A stretch of 64,000 bases of DNA from Streptomyces sp. TLI_105 (GCF_900105415.1 NZ_FNSM01000001.1:620001-684000); one strand, 5' to 3'; counted from the stretch's first letter, positions 41,253 to 50,235 are shown. The notes: generated from the sequence alone by a model not told the origin. Program-made: numbers and translations.

Positions 41253-41945
41253 TCACGTCCGGGACAGGACGATCGCGGTGAGTATCACTCCCTCGCGCAC
41301 GAGCCAGCGTCCGGTGAAGTGGTCCCGCCGGACGTGGCCGGTCACCGGGCCGGGGACGAGGAGCCGGGCGGTGAACGTGCCCGTGTGCGCCGACGGGTGC
41401 GGGCCCGTGCCGGCCGGAGTCGACTCGAAGTCGACGGACGCCTCGTCGAATCCGAGCTCCCTGCGGGTCAGCGGGTACCAGGTCTTGAAGACGCTCTCCT
41501 TCGCGCTGAACAGCAGCCGCTCCCAGGGGACGTCCGGCGTGCGGGCGGTCAGCGCCTGCAGGTGACGCCGCTCCCCGGGCAGCGACACGCCCTCCAGGAC
41601 CCCTTCGGGCAGGGGCGCCGCCGGTTCCGCGTCGATGCCGATCGACAGGACGTCCGTCGTCCTGGCCAGGGCCGCGGCCCTGTACCCCGCGCAGTGCGTC
41701 ATGCTTCCGGTCACGCCGTGCGGCCAGCGCGGCTCCCCGCGCGTCCCCGGCGTGAGGGGCGTCTCGGGGAGGCCGAGGCGGCGCAACGCGAGCCGTGCGC
41801 ACAGCCGTACGGTGGCGAACTCGCGCTGTCGACCGACGACCGCGCGGGCGACGGCGGCGGCCTCCTCGGGGAAGAGCGTGACGGGTTCCGTGTCGTCACG
41901 CCGCCAGGCGGAGGCGACGGCGTCCGGCAGCAGTTCCGCGATCAT
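41253..41945 (-). CDS. Sfp/EntD-type 4'-phosphopantetheinyl transferase
   Basis: This 230-aa enzyme activates carrier proteins of PKS/NRPS systems by moving phosphopantetheine from CoA to a Ser. It has the EntD-like motifs PRWPHGVTGSMTHC, SIGIDAEP (Mg-binding Asp and Glu) and LLFSAKESVFKTWYPL (the W/F-(S)-x-KES signature). GGGGAG lies 8 nt upstream of the ATG, which overlaps the acetyltransferase stop codon by 4 nt (ATGA). No PKS or NRPS gene is in the window, so it serves carriers elsewhere. Confidence 0.95.
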   Translation of the reverse strand: MIAELLPDAVASAWRRDDTEPVTLFPEEAAAVARAVVGRQREFATVRLCARLALRRLGLPETPLTPGTRGEPRWPHGVTGSMTHCAGYRAAALARTTDVLSIGIDAEPAAPLPEGVLEGVSLPGERRHLQALTARTPDVPWERLLFSAKESVFKTWYPLTRRELGFDEASVDFESTPAGTGPHPSAHTGTFTARLLVPGPVTGHVRRDHFTGRWLVREGVILTAIVLSRT

Positions 41946-42673
41946 TCGGCGCGCTCCCCGGCCTCTTCGGTGGCGACCTCTTCGGTGGCGACCTCTTCGG
42001 TGGCGCGTTCCCACGCGCGCAGGAGTTCGCTCGGCAGCCGGCCGCGGTCCGGTATGTCGAAGCCCTGGGACCGGCCCCACGCCCGGAGTTCGTTCGAGGA
42101 GATCCCACCGGGGCCCATGACCGGTAGCGCGGGGGGCGTCGGGGGCGGTGTGATCCAGTACCGGCGCTTCGTCCCGAAGGCGGTCGTCCGGACGTCCTCC
42201 AGGACGCCGCCGTTGCGTTCGATCGTCCGGGCGGAGCCGGAGTTGTCCTCGTCGCAGGTGACCAGGACACGGTCGAGGCCCAAGCCCCGCGCCTTGGTGA
42301 GGAGTTCGCCCAGGGCCCAGGTCGCCACGCCCCGGCGCCGGGCGGACGGCCGCACGCTGTAGCCGATGTGGCCGCCGGCGCCGAGGAGGAAGTCGTCGAG
42401 CGAGTGCCGCAGTTCGGCGGCGCCGAGACAGGTGTCGCCGTCGACGATCCACAGGTACGTGGCGTGGACGCGACCCGGGGCGGCGGGCACCGTCGCGTCG
42501 CCCTGACCGCGCAGCCTCTCCACCCAGGCCGCGAAGGCGTCCGGCCGGTCGAGTCCGCCGTCCGGGGCGAGCCGGAGTCCCGCGCCGTCCTGTTGCGCGT
42601 CGGCGGGCCACTCGTCGTACGCCTCCGTCCAGGAGGCATGCAGTCGGGCGGTGGGTGTGATCAGTGCCAGCAT
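41942..42673 (-). CDS. GNAT acetyltransferase fused to an Lsr2-like DNA-binding tail
   Basis: This 243-aa protein has a GNAT domain (about residues 5-175; GYSVRPSARRRGVATWALGEL is the acetyl-CoA loop, DNSGSARTIERNGG follows). A Pro-rich linker leads to SSNELRAWGRSQGFDIPDRG and then RLPSELLRAW. That last block closely resembles the Lsr2 C-terminal domain (IREW-x-R-x2-G, RGRIP, AxVIxAY). The extreme C-terminus is a tandem ATEEV repeat encoded by a 15-bp DNA repeat at 41962-42005. The ATG at 42673 gives the family's usual first strand; an upstream GTG at 42709 is possible. It is coupled to the PPTase gene. Confidence 0.85.
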   Translation of the reverse strand: MLALITPTARLHASWTEAYDEWPADAQQDGAGLRLAPDGGLDRPDAFAAWVERLRGQGDATVPAAPGRVHATYLWIVDGDTCLGAAELRHSLDDFLLGAGGHIGYSVRPSARRRGVATWALGELLTKARGLGLDRVLVTCDEDNSGSARTIERNGGVLEDVRTTAFGTKRRYWITPPPTPPALPVMGPGGISSNELRAWGRSQGFDIPDRGRLPSELLRAWERATEEVATEEVATEEAGERAE

Positions 42674-42712
42674 GGCCGCGACAGTACCGCTCCCGACCGA
42701 CACTCCCACCGG

Positions 42713-42790
42713 TCGGCCCCGCCCCGGGAAGCCGTGCCACCCACCGTCGCCCCGCCCCGGAAGGCCGTGCTACCCACCGTCGGCCCCGCG
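42713..42790. repeat. two-and-a-bit imperfect 34-bp direct repeats
   Basis: A unit containing CCCCGCCCCGG, CCGTGC and ACCCACCGTCG occurs at 42713-42746 and 42747-42779, then begins again (TCGGCCCCGC). It lies upstream of the acetyltransferase gene in a 248-nt gap with no ORF. Confidence 0.7.
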
Positions 42791-42874
42791 CCCCTGCACC
42801 GCGGCGCCGTCGGGGAGTTCGTACGCTCCGTCTCCCCGACGGCGTCACCGGTCCCGGTGCCCGTTCGGCCGCCG

Positions 42875-42895
42875 CCCTGAGTGGCCGCCTCAGGG
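42875..42895 (-). terminator. small hairpin after the GH8 gene
   Basis: A 7-bp stem (CCCTGAG with CTCAGGG) and a 7-nt loop lie 26 nt past the GH8 stop codon. Confidence 0.5.
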
Positions 42896-42921
42896 CCCTG
42901 TCCGTGCGGCCGGACGTCCCG

Positions 42922-44571
42922 CTACGGGACCCAGTGGTTGCCCGAGGCCGTGATCATGACCTGGAGCTGGATGCTGGCCGAGAAGTAGCTGCTCGTGTCG
43001 ACCGGGGTCGCCACCATCTTGTTCCACAGGGCGTCCAGCCAGGCCTGGCTGCCCGGGTCGGTCATGGCCGCCACCGCGAAGGGGGCGAAGAAGGCGGCCT
43101 CGCTGCCCGAGGAGATCTGGGTGCCGTTGAGCTTGTAGCCGATGGCGATCTTGTTCGGGTCGCCGCCCGTCTTCGTCTTGATCCAGCCGTTGAGCTTCCG
43201 GGCGGCGGCGAGGGACGTGGCGTCGCCGCTGGTCACCGCGTCGTCGGCGATGCGCCAGGGCGTACGGCAGGCGTTCCACCAGTAGGAGCCGTCGTTGGGG
43301 TCCTCCAGGACCTGGCCCGGGGCGGGCTTGGGCGTGGTGTTCGTGTCGACGACGAAGTCGGGCAGGAGTCCGGTGCCGGAGGCGTAGGTGGACTGGAGGC
43401 GGGAGATCTGCGTCTGGTGCGCGCTGCGGACCGCGTCCCAGGTGGTGTCGCCCGAGGCCGCGCGGAAGGCGCGGAAGTGGTCGACCATCCAGTCCGAGGT
43501 GCGGGTGATGTAGTAGTACTGGTCGCCCGAGCTGCTCCAGTCGCCGAGCTTCAGGAGTTTGGTCGTCGCGTTGACCTCGTCCTTCTTGATGGCGGCGATG
43601 TGCTTGAGCGCGAGGTCCTTGTAGTTGTACGTGCCGGTGCTGCCCCACTGCTTGTCGGCGAGGAGCAGGCCGTAGGCGACGTCCATGTCTCCGTCGGTGG
43701 CGCCGTCTCCGCCGTTGACGCTCTTGCAGGCGGTGTCCTGTTCGGCGGCGAGGAGGTTCGGGTTGACGGAGGAGGGGTGGTCGATCTTCCACTTCACGAG
43801 GCCGTCGAAGATCTTCTTGGCGTCCGGGTCGGCGCCCGCCATGGTGGCGGTGACGACCATGCCGTAGCCCTGGGCCTCGGCGACGTAGGGGTGGTCGGCG
43901 TCGGGCGAGATGATCTGGTACCAGCCGTTGCCGCAGTTCTGCCGGACGAAGGCGGCCTTCCACCGGTTGTAGTAGTCGACGACCTTCTGGTCGAGGGCGG
44001 ACTGCGTGCCGGAGGGCTTCAGGATGCCGGCGGCGTAGGGCTTGAGGTGGCTGCCGAAGGGGACGGCCGGTCCGCCGCCGCCCCCGCCGGTGCCAGTGGG
44101 TGCGCCGTACACCTGGAACTCCCAGAGGGAGTAGCCGTACGGCGTGCCGCGGCCCGTGCCGTACATCCGGACGTACCGGCCGCTGCCGGAGACCGTGAGG
44201 TCGTCGGTCGCCCCGTCACCGGCGGTGGTGGAGTAGACGTCGGTCCAGGTCGACCCGTCGGCGGAGGTCTGGATGCGGTACGCCTTGCCGTACGCGGCCT
44301 CCCAGTCGAGCTTCACCCGGGAGATCGTGTGGTTCGCGCCGAGGTCGATCCGTATCCACTGCGGGTCGACCCCCTCGACGCTCGCCCAGCGGGTGGCCGT
44401 GCTGCCGTCCACCGCGAGGCCGGGCCCGAAGGCCGAGGTCTCGACGGACGAGGCCGTCGCCGCCTTTCCGCCGGACACCAGGCCGTCGGCGGCCTGCGCC
44501 TGCGGCATGACCGTCAGGGGCACCGCCAGCAGACCCGCGAGCCCGAGAAGCGAGACGCTTCGTCGACGCAT
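42922..44571 (-). CDS. secreted glycoside hydrolase family 8 enzyme with CBM32
   Basis: This 549-aa secreted enzyme has a signal peptide (cleavage near AQA at about residue 27). An F5/8-type (CBM32) carbohydrate-binding domain follows (about residues 30-157; DGSTATRWASVEGVDPQWIRIDLG). After a Gly linker comes a GH8 catalytic domain: YVAEAQGYGM carries the acid Glu232 and ATDGDMDVAYGLLLAD the conserved Asp pair. GH8 enzymes cleave beta-1,4-linked glucan, xylan or chitosan; the operator in front suggests chitosan. AAGGGAG lies 5 nt before the ATG. Confidence 0.93.
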   Translation of the reverse strand: MRRRSVSLLGLAGLLAVPLTVMPQAQAADGLVSGGKAATASSVETSAFGPGLAVDGSTATRWASVEGVDPQWIRIDLGANHTISRVKLDWEAAYGKAYRIQTSADGSTWTDVYSTTAGDGATDDLTVSGSGRYVRMYGTGRGTPYGYSLWEFQVYGAPTGTGGGGGGPAVPFGSHLKPYAAGILKPSGTQSALDQKVVDYYNRWKAAFVRQNCGNGWYQIISPDADHPYVAEAQGYGMVVTATMAGADPDAKKIFDGLVKWKIDHPSSVNPNLLAAEQDTACKSVNGGDGATDGDMDVAYGLLLADKQWGSTGTYNYKDLALKHIAAIKKDEVNATTKLLKLGDWSSSGDQYYYITRTSDWMVDHFRAFRAASGDTTWDAVRSAHQTQISRLQSTYASGTGLLPDFVVDTNTTPKPAPGQVLEDPNDGSYWWNACRTPWRIADDAVTSGDATSLAAARKLNGWIKTKTGGDPNKIAIGYKLNGTQISSGSEAAFFAPFAVAAMTDPGSQAWLDALWNKMVATPVDTSSYFSASIQLQVMITASGNHWVP

Positions 44572-44593
44572 GTCAACTCCCTTTCCCTCCATG

Positions 44594-44626
44594 GCCAATG
44601 GTTAGGAAATATTCCTAACCATTGGC
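44594..44626. promoter_or_regulatory. 33-bp near-perfect palindrome before the GH8 gene
   Basis: Arms of 15 bp (GCCAATGGTTAGGAA and its complement) flank a 3-nt centre, ending 23 nt upstream of the GH8 start. The TTAGGAA-TTCCTAA core resembles, from memory, the operator of Streptomyces chitosanase genes bound by the ROK repressor CsnR. Confidence 0.75.
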
Positions 44627-44679
44627 GGGGAGAGTAGAGAGGCCGCACCTCCGGCGCAAGACCCCGTGCACGGGCGGAC

Positions 44680-45738
44680 TCAGGTGCGCGCGTCCCGGAG
44701 TGCCGTGCGGACCGCCCACACCACCGACACCAGCGGCACCGCCACCACCGCGCCCACGACACCCGCGGCGATCGAACCCGCGACGACCGAGATGGCCACC
44801 ACCAGCGGGTGGAGCCGCACCGCCCAGCTCATGACCAGCGGATGGAGCAGGTGCCCCTCGATCTGACCGATGATCACGATCAGGGCGATGACGATGCCCG
44901 CCACCAGCGGGCCCTTGGAGGCGAGGGCCACGACGGCGGCGATCGCGAGGGCGATCGGCGAGCCGATGAGCGGGACGAAGGCGGCGAAGAACTCCAGGAG
45001 GGCGAGGGGCACCGCCAGCGGGACCCCGAGGGCCCAGAGGGCGATGCCGACGAGCACGGCGTTCGTCCCGGCCACCAGGACGATGCCGTGCGTGTAGCCG
45101 GTGAAGGTGCGCCAGGCCGCGCGCCCGCCGATGCCCACCCGGCCGCGCACCGACCTCGGCAGCTGCTCCTGGAACCAGGACCAGTGCCGGTCCCCCGAGT
45201 GGATGAAGAACACCGAGGAGAACAGGCCGAGGGCCAGCGTGGCGAGGACGGCGGCGACGTGGCCGGCTCCGCTCACCGCCGTGCTGAGCAGGGCCGACCG
45301 GTGGCTGGAGAGGTACTCCCCGATCCTGGACTGCACTCCGGAGAGCGTGTCGGGGTCGAGGCGGAACGGCGGCCGCTCCAGCCAGTCCTCGATCCGCCCG
45401 ACGCCCACCCGGAACTCGCGCACGAGCGTCGTCCGCTCCCCCACGACCGCCTCGCCGACCAGCGCGAGCACCCCGAGGACGAGCACGATGCTGCCGATCA
45501 GGGTGAGGGCGACGGCCAGCGGGCGGGGCAGCAGCCGGGCGACCAGGTCGGCGACGGGCCGGAGCAGCGCGGTGATCACCAGGCCCAGGAAGACGGCCAC
45601 CCCGATCTCGTGGAAGCGCCCGAGCACCGCGAACAGGCTGTAGACGAGGAGGCCGACGGCGAGCAGCCGCCACGCGTAGGCGGCGGCCGTACGGAGGAAG
45701 GGGGAGACCGTCGGGGGTGTGCCTGGCTGCATGGGCAT
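44680..45738 (-). CDS. AI-2E family transporter (PerM/YdiK-like)
   Basis: This 352-aa membrane protein has about seven to eight hydrophobic helices in the AI-2E exporter arrangement: LGRFHEIGVAVFLGLVITALLRP near the start, FIHSGDRHWSWFQEQLP in the middle and FVPLIGSPIALAIAAVVAL and VIALIVIIGQIEGHLLHPLVM toward the end. The family name comes from one E. coli member; most actinobacterial proteins are of unknown substrate or Na+/H+-related. A second ATG two codons in is equally possible as the start. Confidence 0.9.
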   Translation of the reverse strand: MPMQPGTPPTVSPFLRTAAAYAWRLLAVGLLVYSLFAVLGRFHEIGVAVFLGLVITALLRPVADLVARLLPRPLAVALTLIGSIVLVLGVLALVGEAVVGERTTLVREFRVGVGRIEDWLERPPFRLDPDTLSGVQSRIGEYLSSHRSALLSTAVSGAGHVAAVLATLALGLFSSVFFIHSGDRHWSWFQEQLPRSVRGRVGIGGRAAWRTFTGYTHGIVLVAGTNAVLVGIALWALGVPLAVPLALLEFFAAFVPLIGSPIALAIAAVVALASKGPLVAGIVIALIVIIGQIEGHLLHPLVMSWAVRLHPLVVAISVVAGSIAAGVVGAVVAVPLVSVVWAVRTALRDART

Positions 45739-45903
45739 CGACGTACCACCGTCGGCTCACGGCACCACCCCCGAGGCCCCGGATTCGCCCGACCCGGGCG
45801 CGGCATTCGGCCGTCCGGCGAGTGCGGGTGCGTGGCGCGGCGCCTCCCGGGGGTCTCCGGCGCCGCCCCGGCTCCCTGCTCCGGTCCGCCGGGGCCGGCG
45901 GGC

Positions 45904-46713
45904 TCAGCCGCCGGTGAGCAGCATCGCGAGGGCCACCAGGCCGAGCAGCGCGAGGTACGCGCCCGCGTGGACCCGGTCCGGGATCCGGGGCGGGCGGCGG
46001 CGGAGGACGGCGATGACCGGCAGGGCCCCCAGGAGCAGTGCCCCCGCCGCGGACGGGTCGACCAGGCCGACCAGGCCGGTGCCGGTCGCGGTGGCGGCCG
46101 GGGGCGGGGAGGCGGCGAGGGAGACCGCGACGGCCGGGAGCGCCACGGCGAGGGTGAGCGGGTTGGCCAGCGCGGTCGCGATCCGCATGGGGTGACCGGC
46201 CCGGCGCATGGCGGGGACGGTCATCACGCTGCCGCCGACGCCGAGGAAGGCGGCGATCGCGCCGATCGGGGCGCCGGCGGTGGCCGGCAGCGGCCGCGGG
46301 GCCCGCGCCGGCTCCGCGGCCGGCGGGGTCGCGGTGCGGAGGAAGCCGGGGCGGAGCAGCAGGTCGAGGGCGGTCAGGGCGGTGTACGCGACGAACGCCC
46401 AGCGGGCGAGGGCCGGCGGGGCGAAGCGGGACGCGTACGCCCCGGCGCAGGCGCCCGCCGCGAGCAGGGGCAGCAGCGCGCCGCTGCCGCGCAGGGCGAG
46501 GAGCACGGGCCGTGGGGTGACGGCCGTGGCGAAGGCGGCGTTCACGACCATCACCAGGGCCGAGGTGGCGGTGGCCACCGGGAGGGCCGCCGTGCCGAGG
46601 GCGGCGTCCGCCCACACCACGACCGGGACCGCCACGAACCCGCCGCCGAACCCGAACAAGACCGTCGTCGCTCCGGTGAGGAGCCCGATCGCCATCAGTG
46701 TCACCACGTCCAT
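45904..46713 (-). CDS. TauE/SafE (TSUP) sulfite/sulfonate exporter family protein
   Basis: This 269-aa membrane protein has about eight helices and the TSUP internal duplication: FGFGGGFVAVPVVVW in the first half and AAFLGVGGSVMTVPAMRRAG in the second. The family moves sulfite, sulfonates or other organic anions. It is divergent from the AraC gene with an 83-nt shared promoter region, so AraC control is plausible. The window also has two sulfite-oxidase-family proteins, but they are over 28 kb away. Confidence 0.9.
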   Translation of the reverse strand: MDVVTLMAIGLLTGATTVLFGFGGGFVAVPVVVWADAALGTAALPVATATSALVMVVNAAFATAVTPRPVLLALRGSGALLPLLAAGACAGAYASRFAPPALARWAFVAYTALTALDLLLRPGFLRTATPPAAEPARAPRPLPATAGAPIGAIAAFLGVGGSVMTVPAMRRAGHPMRIATALANPLTLAVALPAVAVSLAASPPPAATATGTGLVGLVDPSAAGALLLGALPVIAVLRRRPPRIPDRVHAGAYLALLGLVALAMLLTGG

Positions 46714-46796
46714 GGGTCAAGATCACCAGGTGGTCCGGGGGCCCGCATGCGATGGTCGGCAGGATTCCTTCGCGTCTCGGCCGGTACGGTGGGCCG

Positions 46797-47564
46797 GTGA
46801 AGAACATCCCGCTGGACGACGTCGACCACCTCGACCGGGCGGTGCTGCCGATCGGCACCGACTACGCGGCGGGACAGGTCCTGGACTGGCACGAGCACCG
46901 GCGGGCGCAGTTCCTCTACGGGGCGACCGGCGTCATGGTCGTCGAGCCCGCCGACGGCACGTGGACGGTCCCGCCCGAGCGGGCGGTCCTGATCCCGGCC
47001 GCCACTCCGCACCGGGTCCGGATGCTGGGCGTGAGCACCCGCAGCCTGTACGTGGAGCCGGGCGCCGTCCCGTGGTGGCCGGCCCGCTGCACGGTGGTGG
47101 ACGTGCCGCCGCTGCTGCGCGAACTGCTGCTCGCGGCGGTCGAGTTCCCGCCCGACTACAGCCTGTCGGGGCGGGAGGGGGCCGTCGCGACGCTGCTGCT
47201 GCACGAGATCGCCGCGCGCTCCCCGCTCCCCTTCCACGTCGCGCTCCCCGCCTCCGGCGACCTCGCGGCCCTGTGCCGGGAGTACCTGGCCGCCCCGGAC
47301 GCCGCCGTCACCAACACAGACTGGGCGGCGAGGTCCGCGCTGAGCGAGCGGGCGTTCACCCGGCGCTTCCGCGCGGAGACGGGCGAGAGCCCGGCCGTCT
47401 GGCGGTCCCGTGCCCGGCTCCTCGCGGCCGTGCCCCTGCTGCGCACCGCGACGGTCACCGAGGTCTCGGGCCGGCTCGGGTACGCCTCTCCGGCGGCGTT
47501 CACGGCCGCGTTCACGCGGGCGTTCGGCACGCCGCCGTCCCGCTTCTCGGCGGGCCGGGGCTGA
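46797..47564 (+). CDS. AraC-family transcriptional regulator
   Basis: This 255-aa protein has an N-terminal cupin-like sensor (about residues 12-110; DWHEHRRAQFLYGATGVMVVE, PPERAVLIPAATPHRVRM) and a C-terminal pair of AraC helix-turn-helices (about residues 155-255; SERAFTRRFRAETGESPAVW, EVSGRLGYASPAAFTAAFTRAFG). The GTG at 46797 fits the sensor's first strand. It is transcribed divergently from the TSUP exporter gene, the likely target. Confidence 0.9.
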   Translation: MKNIPLDDVDHLDRAVLPIGTDYAAGQVLDWHEHRRAQFLYGATGVMVVEPADGTWTVPPERAVLIPAATPHRVRMLGVSTRSLYVEPGAVPWWPARCTVVDVPPLLRELLLAAVEFPPDYSLSGREGAVATLLLHEIAARSPLPFHVALPASGDLAALCREYLAAPDAAVTNTDWAARSALSERAFTRRFRAETGESPAVWRSRARLLAAVPLLRTATVTEVSGRLGYASPAAFTAAFTRAFGTPPSRFSAGRG

Positions 47565-47617
47565 CGTCCCCGGCCGCACGACACGTCAGAAGGGCGCACC
47601 GAGCGGCTCGAACCCGC

Positions 47618-48892
47618 TCAACGGGTCACCGTCCACTTCTGGTTGGCGCCGCCGGAGCAGGTCCAGATCTGGAGCCTGGTGCCGTTGGCGGAGCTGTTGC
47701 CGGTGGCGTCCAGGCACTTGCCGGACTGCGGGTTCACCACGTCCCGGGCGGAGTTGGCGGTCCAGCGCTGGGCGCCCGTGCCGTTGCACTCCCACAGTTG
47801 GACGGGGGTGCCGTCGGCCGTGCCGGCGGAGGTGACGTCGAGGCACTTGCCGAGCGCGCGGACGGTTCCGTCGGCCGCGAGGGTCCACTGCTGGGCGGCG
47901 GTCCCGTTGCAGTCGTGGAGCTGGACGGGGGTGCCGTTCGCGGTGTTCGCGCCGGCCACGTCGACGCATGCGCCGCCGATGCCCGTGATCGGTCCGGCGG
48001 TGGCGGGGGCGTCGGCGGTGGTGACGCGGACGTGGTCGACGACGAGCTGCTTCGGGAAGGCGGTGGAGCCGTCCGGGTCGCCGGGCCAGTAGCCGCCGAC
48101 GGCGAGGTTGAGGATGAGGAAGAAGGGCTTGTCGAAGACCCAGGTCCGGCCGCCGAGGTCGGCGGGCGTACGGGTCTGGTAGACCGTCCCGTCCACGGAC
48201 CAGCTGATCAGGTTGGGCGACCAGTCCACGGCGAAGGTGTGGAAGGCGTCGGCGAAGGCCTGCCCGCCGGGCAGGGTGTAGGGGACGCCGATGCCTCCGG
48301 AGCCGGAGTAACCGGGACCGTGCAGGGTGCCGTGCACGGTGGACGGTTCGAAGCCGACGTTCTCCATGACGTCGATCTCGCCCGAGTTCGGCCAGCCGGC
48401 CTGGCCGATGTCGTTGCCGAGCATCCAGAAGGCGGGCCACATGCCCTGGCCGCGCGGCACCTTCATGCGGGCTTCGACGTGCCCGTACTTCGTGGTGAAC
48501 CTGCCGGCGGTGTTGAGCCTGGCGGAGGTGTACTCGCAGCGCCCGTACCAGCACGGGTAGTTGCCCGGGTTCTCCTTGCGGGCGGTGATCACCAGGTGGC
48601 CCTGGCCGTCGAGCGCGGCGTTGGCGTTGCCTGCCGTGTAGTACTGGCGCTCGTGGTTGCTGACGTTGTCGCCGGTCTCGGTCTGCCACCGCGTGCCGTC
48701 GACGGCGGAGCCGGCGGGGCCGTCGAAGTCGTCGGAGAAGGTGACGGCGGCCGTCCCGGCCACGGGCCGGAGCGCTTCACGCGGCTGCGGGGCCGGGCCG
48801 AGCGCCGCGACGGCCAGGGCGAGCGCGAGGGCCGTCAGGGCGGAGGACAGGGCGCGCGGTCGTGAGCGCAGTCGTGAGCGGGAGGAGGTCAT
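47618..48892 (-). CDS. secreted GH16 beta-glucanase with ricin-type (CBM13) domain
   Basis: This 424-aa enzyme has a signal peptide (Arg-rich n-region, h-region to about residue 35). The GH16 catalytic domain (about residues 50-295) carries the nucleophile/acid motif SGEIDVMENVG, with WPAFWMLGND before it. A ricin B-type trefoil (about residues 300-424) shows three repeats containing Q-x-W or similar (TAAQQWTL, GAQRWTAN, NQKWTV). It would cut beta-1,3- or beta-1,3-1,4-glucans. Start chosen at 48892 because the upstream in-frame extension lacks a leader character. Confidence 0.93.
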   Translation of the reverse strand: MTSSRSRLRSRPRALSSALTALALALAVAALGPAPQPREALRPVAGTAAVTFSDDFDGPAGSAVDGTRWQTETGDNVSNHERQYYTAGNANAALDGQGHLVITARKENPGNYPCWYGRCEYTSARLNTAGRFTTKYGHVEARMKVPRGQGMWPAFWMLGNDIGQAGWPNSGEIDVMENVGFEPSTVHGTLHGPGYSGSGGIGVPYTLPGGQAFADAFHTFAVDWSPNLISWSVDGTVYQTRTPADLGGRTWVFDKPFFLILNLAVGGYWPGDPDGSTAFPKQLVVDHVRVTTADAPATAGPITGIGGACVDVAGANTANGTPVQLHDCNGTAAQQWTLAADGTVRALGKCLDVTSAGTADGTPVQLWECNGTGAQRWTANSARDVVNPQSGKCLDATGNSSANGTRLQIWTCSGGANQKWTVTR

Positions 48893-49025
48893 GGGGCTCT
48901 CTTCCGTCGGCTGTGGGGGGTGCGGCAGGAGGGTCCACTTCGCCGCCCCCATGATTTAAGGAGTGAGGGAAGGGGCCGTCAAGACATGTGACGCCCCTTC
49001 CGAATCCCTTCCGACTTCCTTTTCC

Positions 49026-50207
49026 TCAGCGGGGGTTGCCCGCGTGGGTGAGGGTCTCCCAGGCGACGAAGAGGTTGTTCGCGCCCGCGGGCCGACCCGC
49101 CTCGGTGAGCTTCTGGGTGTTCGTCATGGCGTATCCCATGCGACCGCGCAGCGCGTTGAAGCCGACCTCGGTGACGGGCCCGAGGTGGTCCTTGAGGGTG
49201 CCGCCGCAGAGCCAGGACGGGACGGGCTCGCCGAGTTCGTACTTCGCCTGGAGGCCGAGGGCGTGGCGCAGCCGGTCGGCGACCTCCGGATAGAGGTCCT
49301 GGCCCTGGATGCGGGTCGTCTCGGCGATGTGCGAGATCGCGGACAGTCCGTAGCCGGTGTGGGTGAGGTCGCGGCAGGTCTCCTGGGTGAGGCCGTCGAC
49401 GAAGGTGGTCTGCCCCTGCCAGTACCGGACGAGCTCGTCGCGGGTGTCGAGGCCGCTGCCCGGCGCGGCCTTCGGCAGGGCGCCGTCGCTCGTGAGGTAG
49501 ATGTACGCGGGGACGCGGCCGCGGAACGTGGCGACGGCCTTGTCGTAGGCGGCGCGGTCCTCCAGGAAGACGGCGATGCCGAGTGCGGCCTCGGTCATGC
49601 TGAGCTCCCAGTTGCCGTTGGACTGGGAACCGCCCGCCACCTCGGGGAGGTAGACGGTGCGGAGCATGGTCTTGAAGCGGTCGACGCGGGCCTGCGGCCA
49701 TCCGGTGTAGGTGTACCGGATGATCTCGGCGGCCCGCGGCCAGGAGGAGCCGGCCCAGCCGGTCTGGAGGGGCGCGTTGGAGTTGGTGTGGTCGGTGATC
49801 ACGCCGGACCAGGCGTCCATGATCTCGACGGCCTTCTCGGCGTACCGGCTGTCACGGGTGACGTACCAGGCCAGGGAGAGCGTGTACGCGGCGAGGGCGT
49901 CCTCGCGTTCGTCGGTGCAGCCGTAGTTCGGGTTCGAGTACGAGCCGCACTCGACGACCGAGCGGGGCTTCGGGACCCGGGCGAGCGAGGCGTACCTGCT
50001 CGCCGTCATCTGGTCGAAGGCGCCCTTCCAGGGCTGCGCGCCGGCGAGGACCTTCTCCCGCGTGAAGTCGAGCTGCCCCCGGGAGACCAGGACGCCGGGG
50101 TGGACGAACGCGGTCGGGGCGGCTTCGGCGCGGCCGGCTCCGGGGGTGGCGACGAGTGCGGCCAGGAGGCCGGCGAGGACGAGGGGGGCGGTGAACCATC
50201 TAGTCAT
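49026..50207 (-). CDS. secreted alginate-lyase-family polysaccharide lyase
   Basis: This 393-aa protein has a signal peptide (cleavage near AEA at about residue 29) and an alpha/alpha-toroid alginate lyase domain. Family motifs are LAWYVTRDSRYAEKAVEIMDAW, then GWAGSSWPRAAEIIRYTY, SNGNWELSMTEAALGIAVF, and DGLTQETCRDLTHTGYGLSAI with a His-Tyr pair likely in catalysis. The substrate may be alginate, glucuronan or another uronate polymer. It lies directly upstream of the GH16 gene, in the same direction, 133 nt apart. Confidence 0.88.
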   Translation of the reverse strand: MTRWFTAPLVLAGLLAALVATPGAGRAEAAPTAFVHPGVLVSRGQLDFTREKVLAGAQPWKGAFDQMTASRYASLARVPKPRSVVECGSYSNPNYGCTDEREDALAAYTLSLAWYVTRDSRYAEKAVEIMDAWSGVITDHTNSNAPLQTGWAGSSWPRAAEIIRYTYTGWPQARVDRFKTMLRTVYLPEVAGGSQSNGNWELSMTEAALGIAVFLEDRAAYDKAVATFRGRVPAYIYLTSDGALPKAAPGSGLDTRDELVRYWQGQTTFVDGLTQETCRDLTHTGYGLSAISHIAETTRIQGQDLYPEVADRLRHALGLQAKYELGEPVPSWLCGGTLKDHLGPVTEVGFNALRGRMGYAMTNTQKLTEAGRPAGANNLFVAWETLTHAGNPR

Positions 50208-50221
50208 GCGGCTACCCCTTA

Positions 50222-50235
50222 TTCACGTACATGAA
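50222..50235. promoter_or_regulatory. imperfect palindrome upstream of the lyase gene
   Basis: TTCACGTACATGAA is palindromic at 12 of 14 positions and lies 14 nt upstream of the lyase start, the sort of site GntR or LacI repressors use. Confidence 0.3.

Noticed and set aside
46208..48865. An 885-codon plus-strand frame over the exporter, AraC and GH16 genes
   Set aside because: It spans three real genes on both strands and has no domain; antisense artefact.
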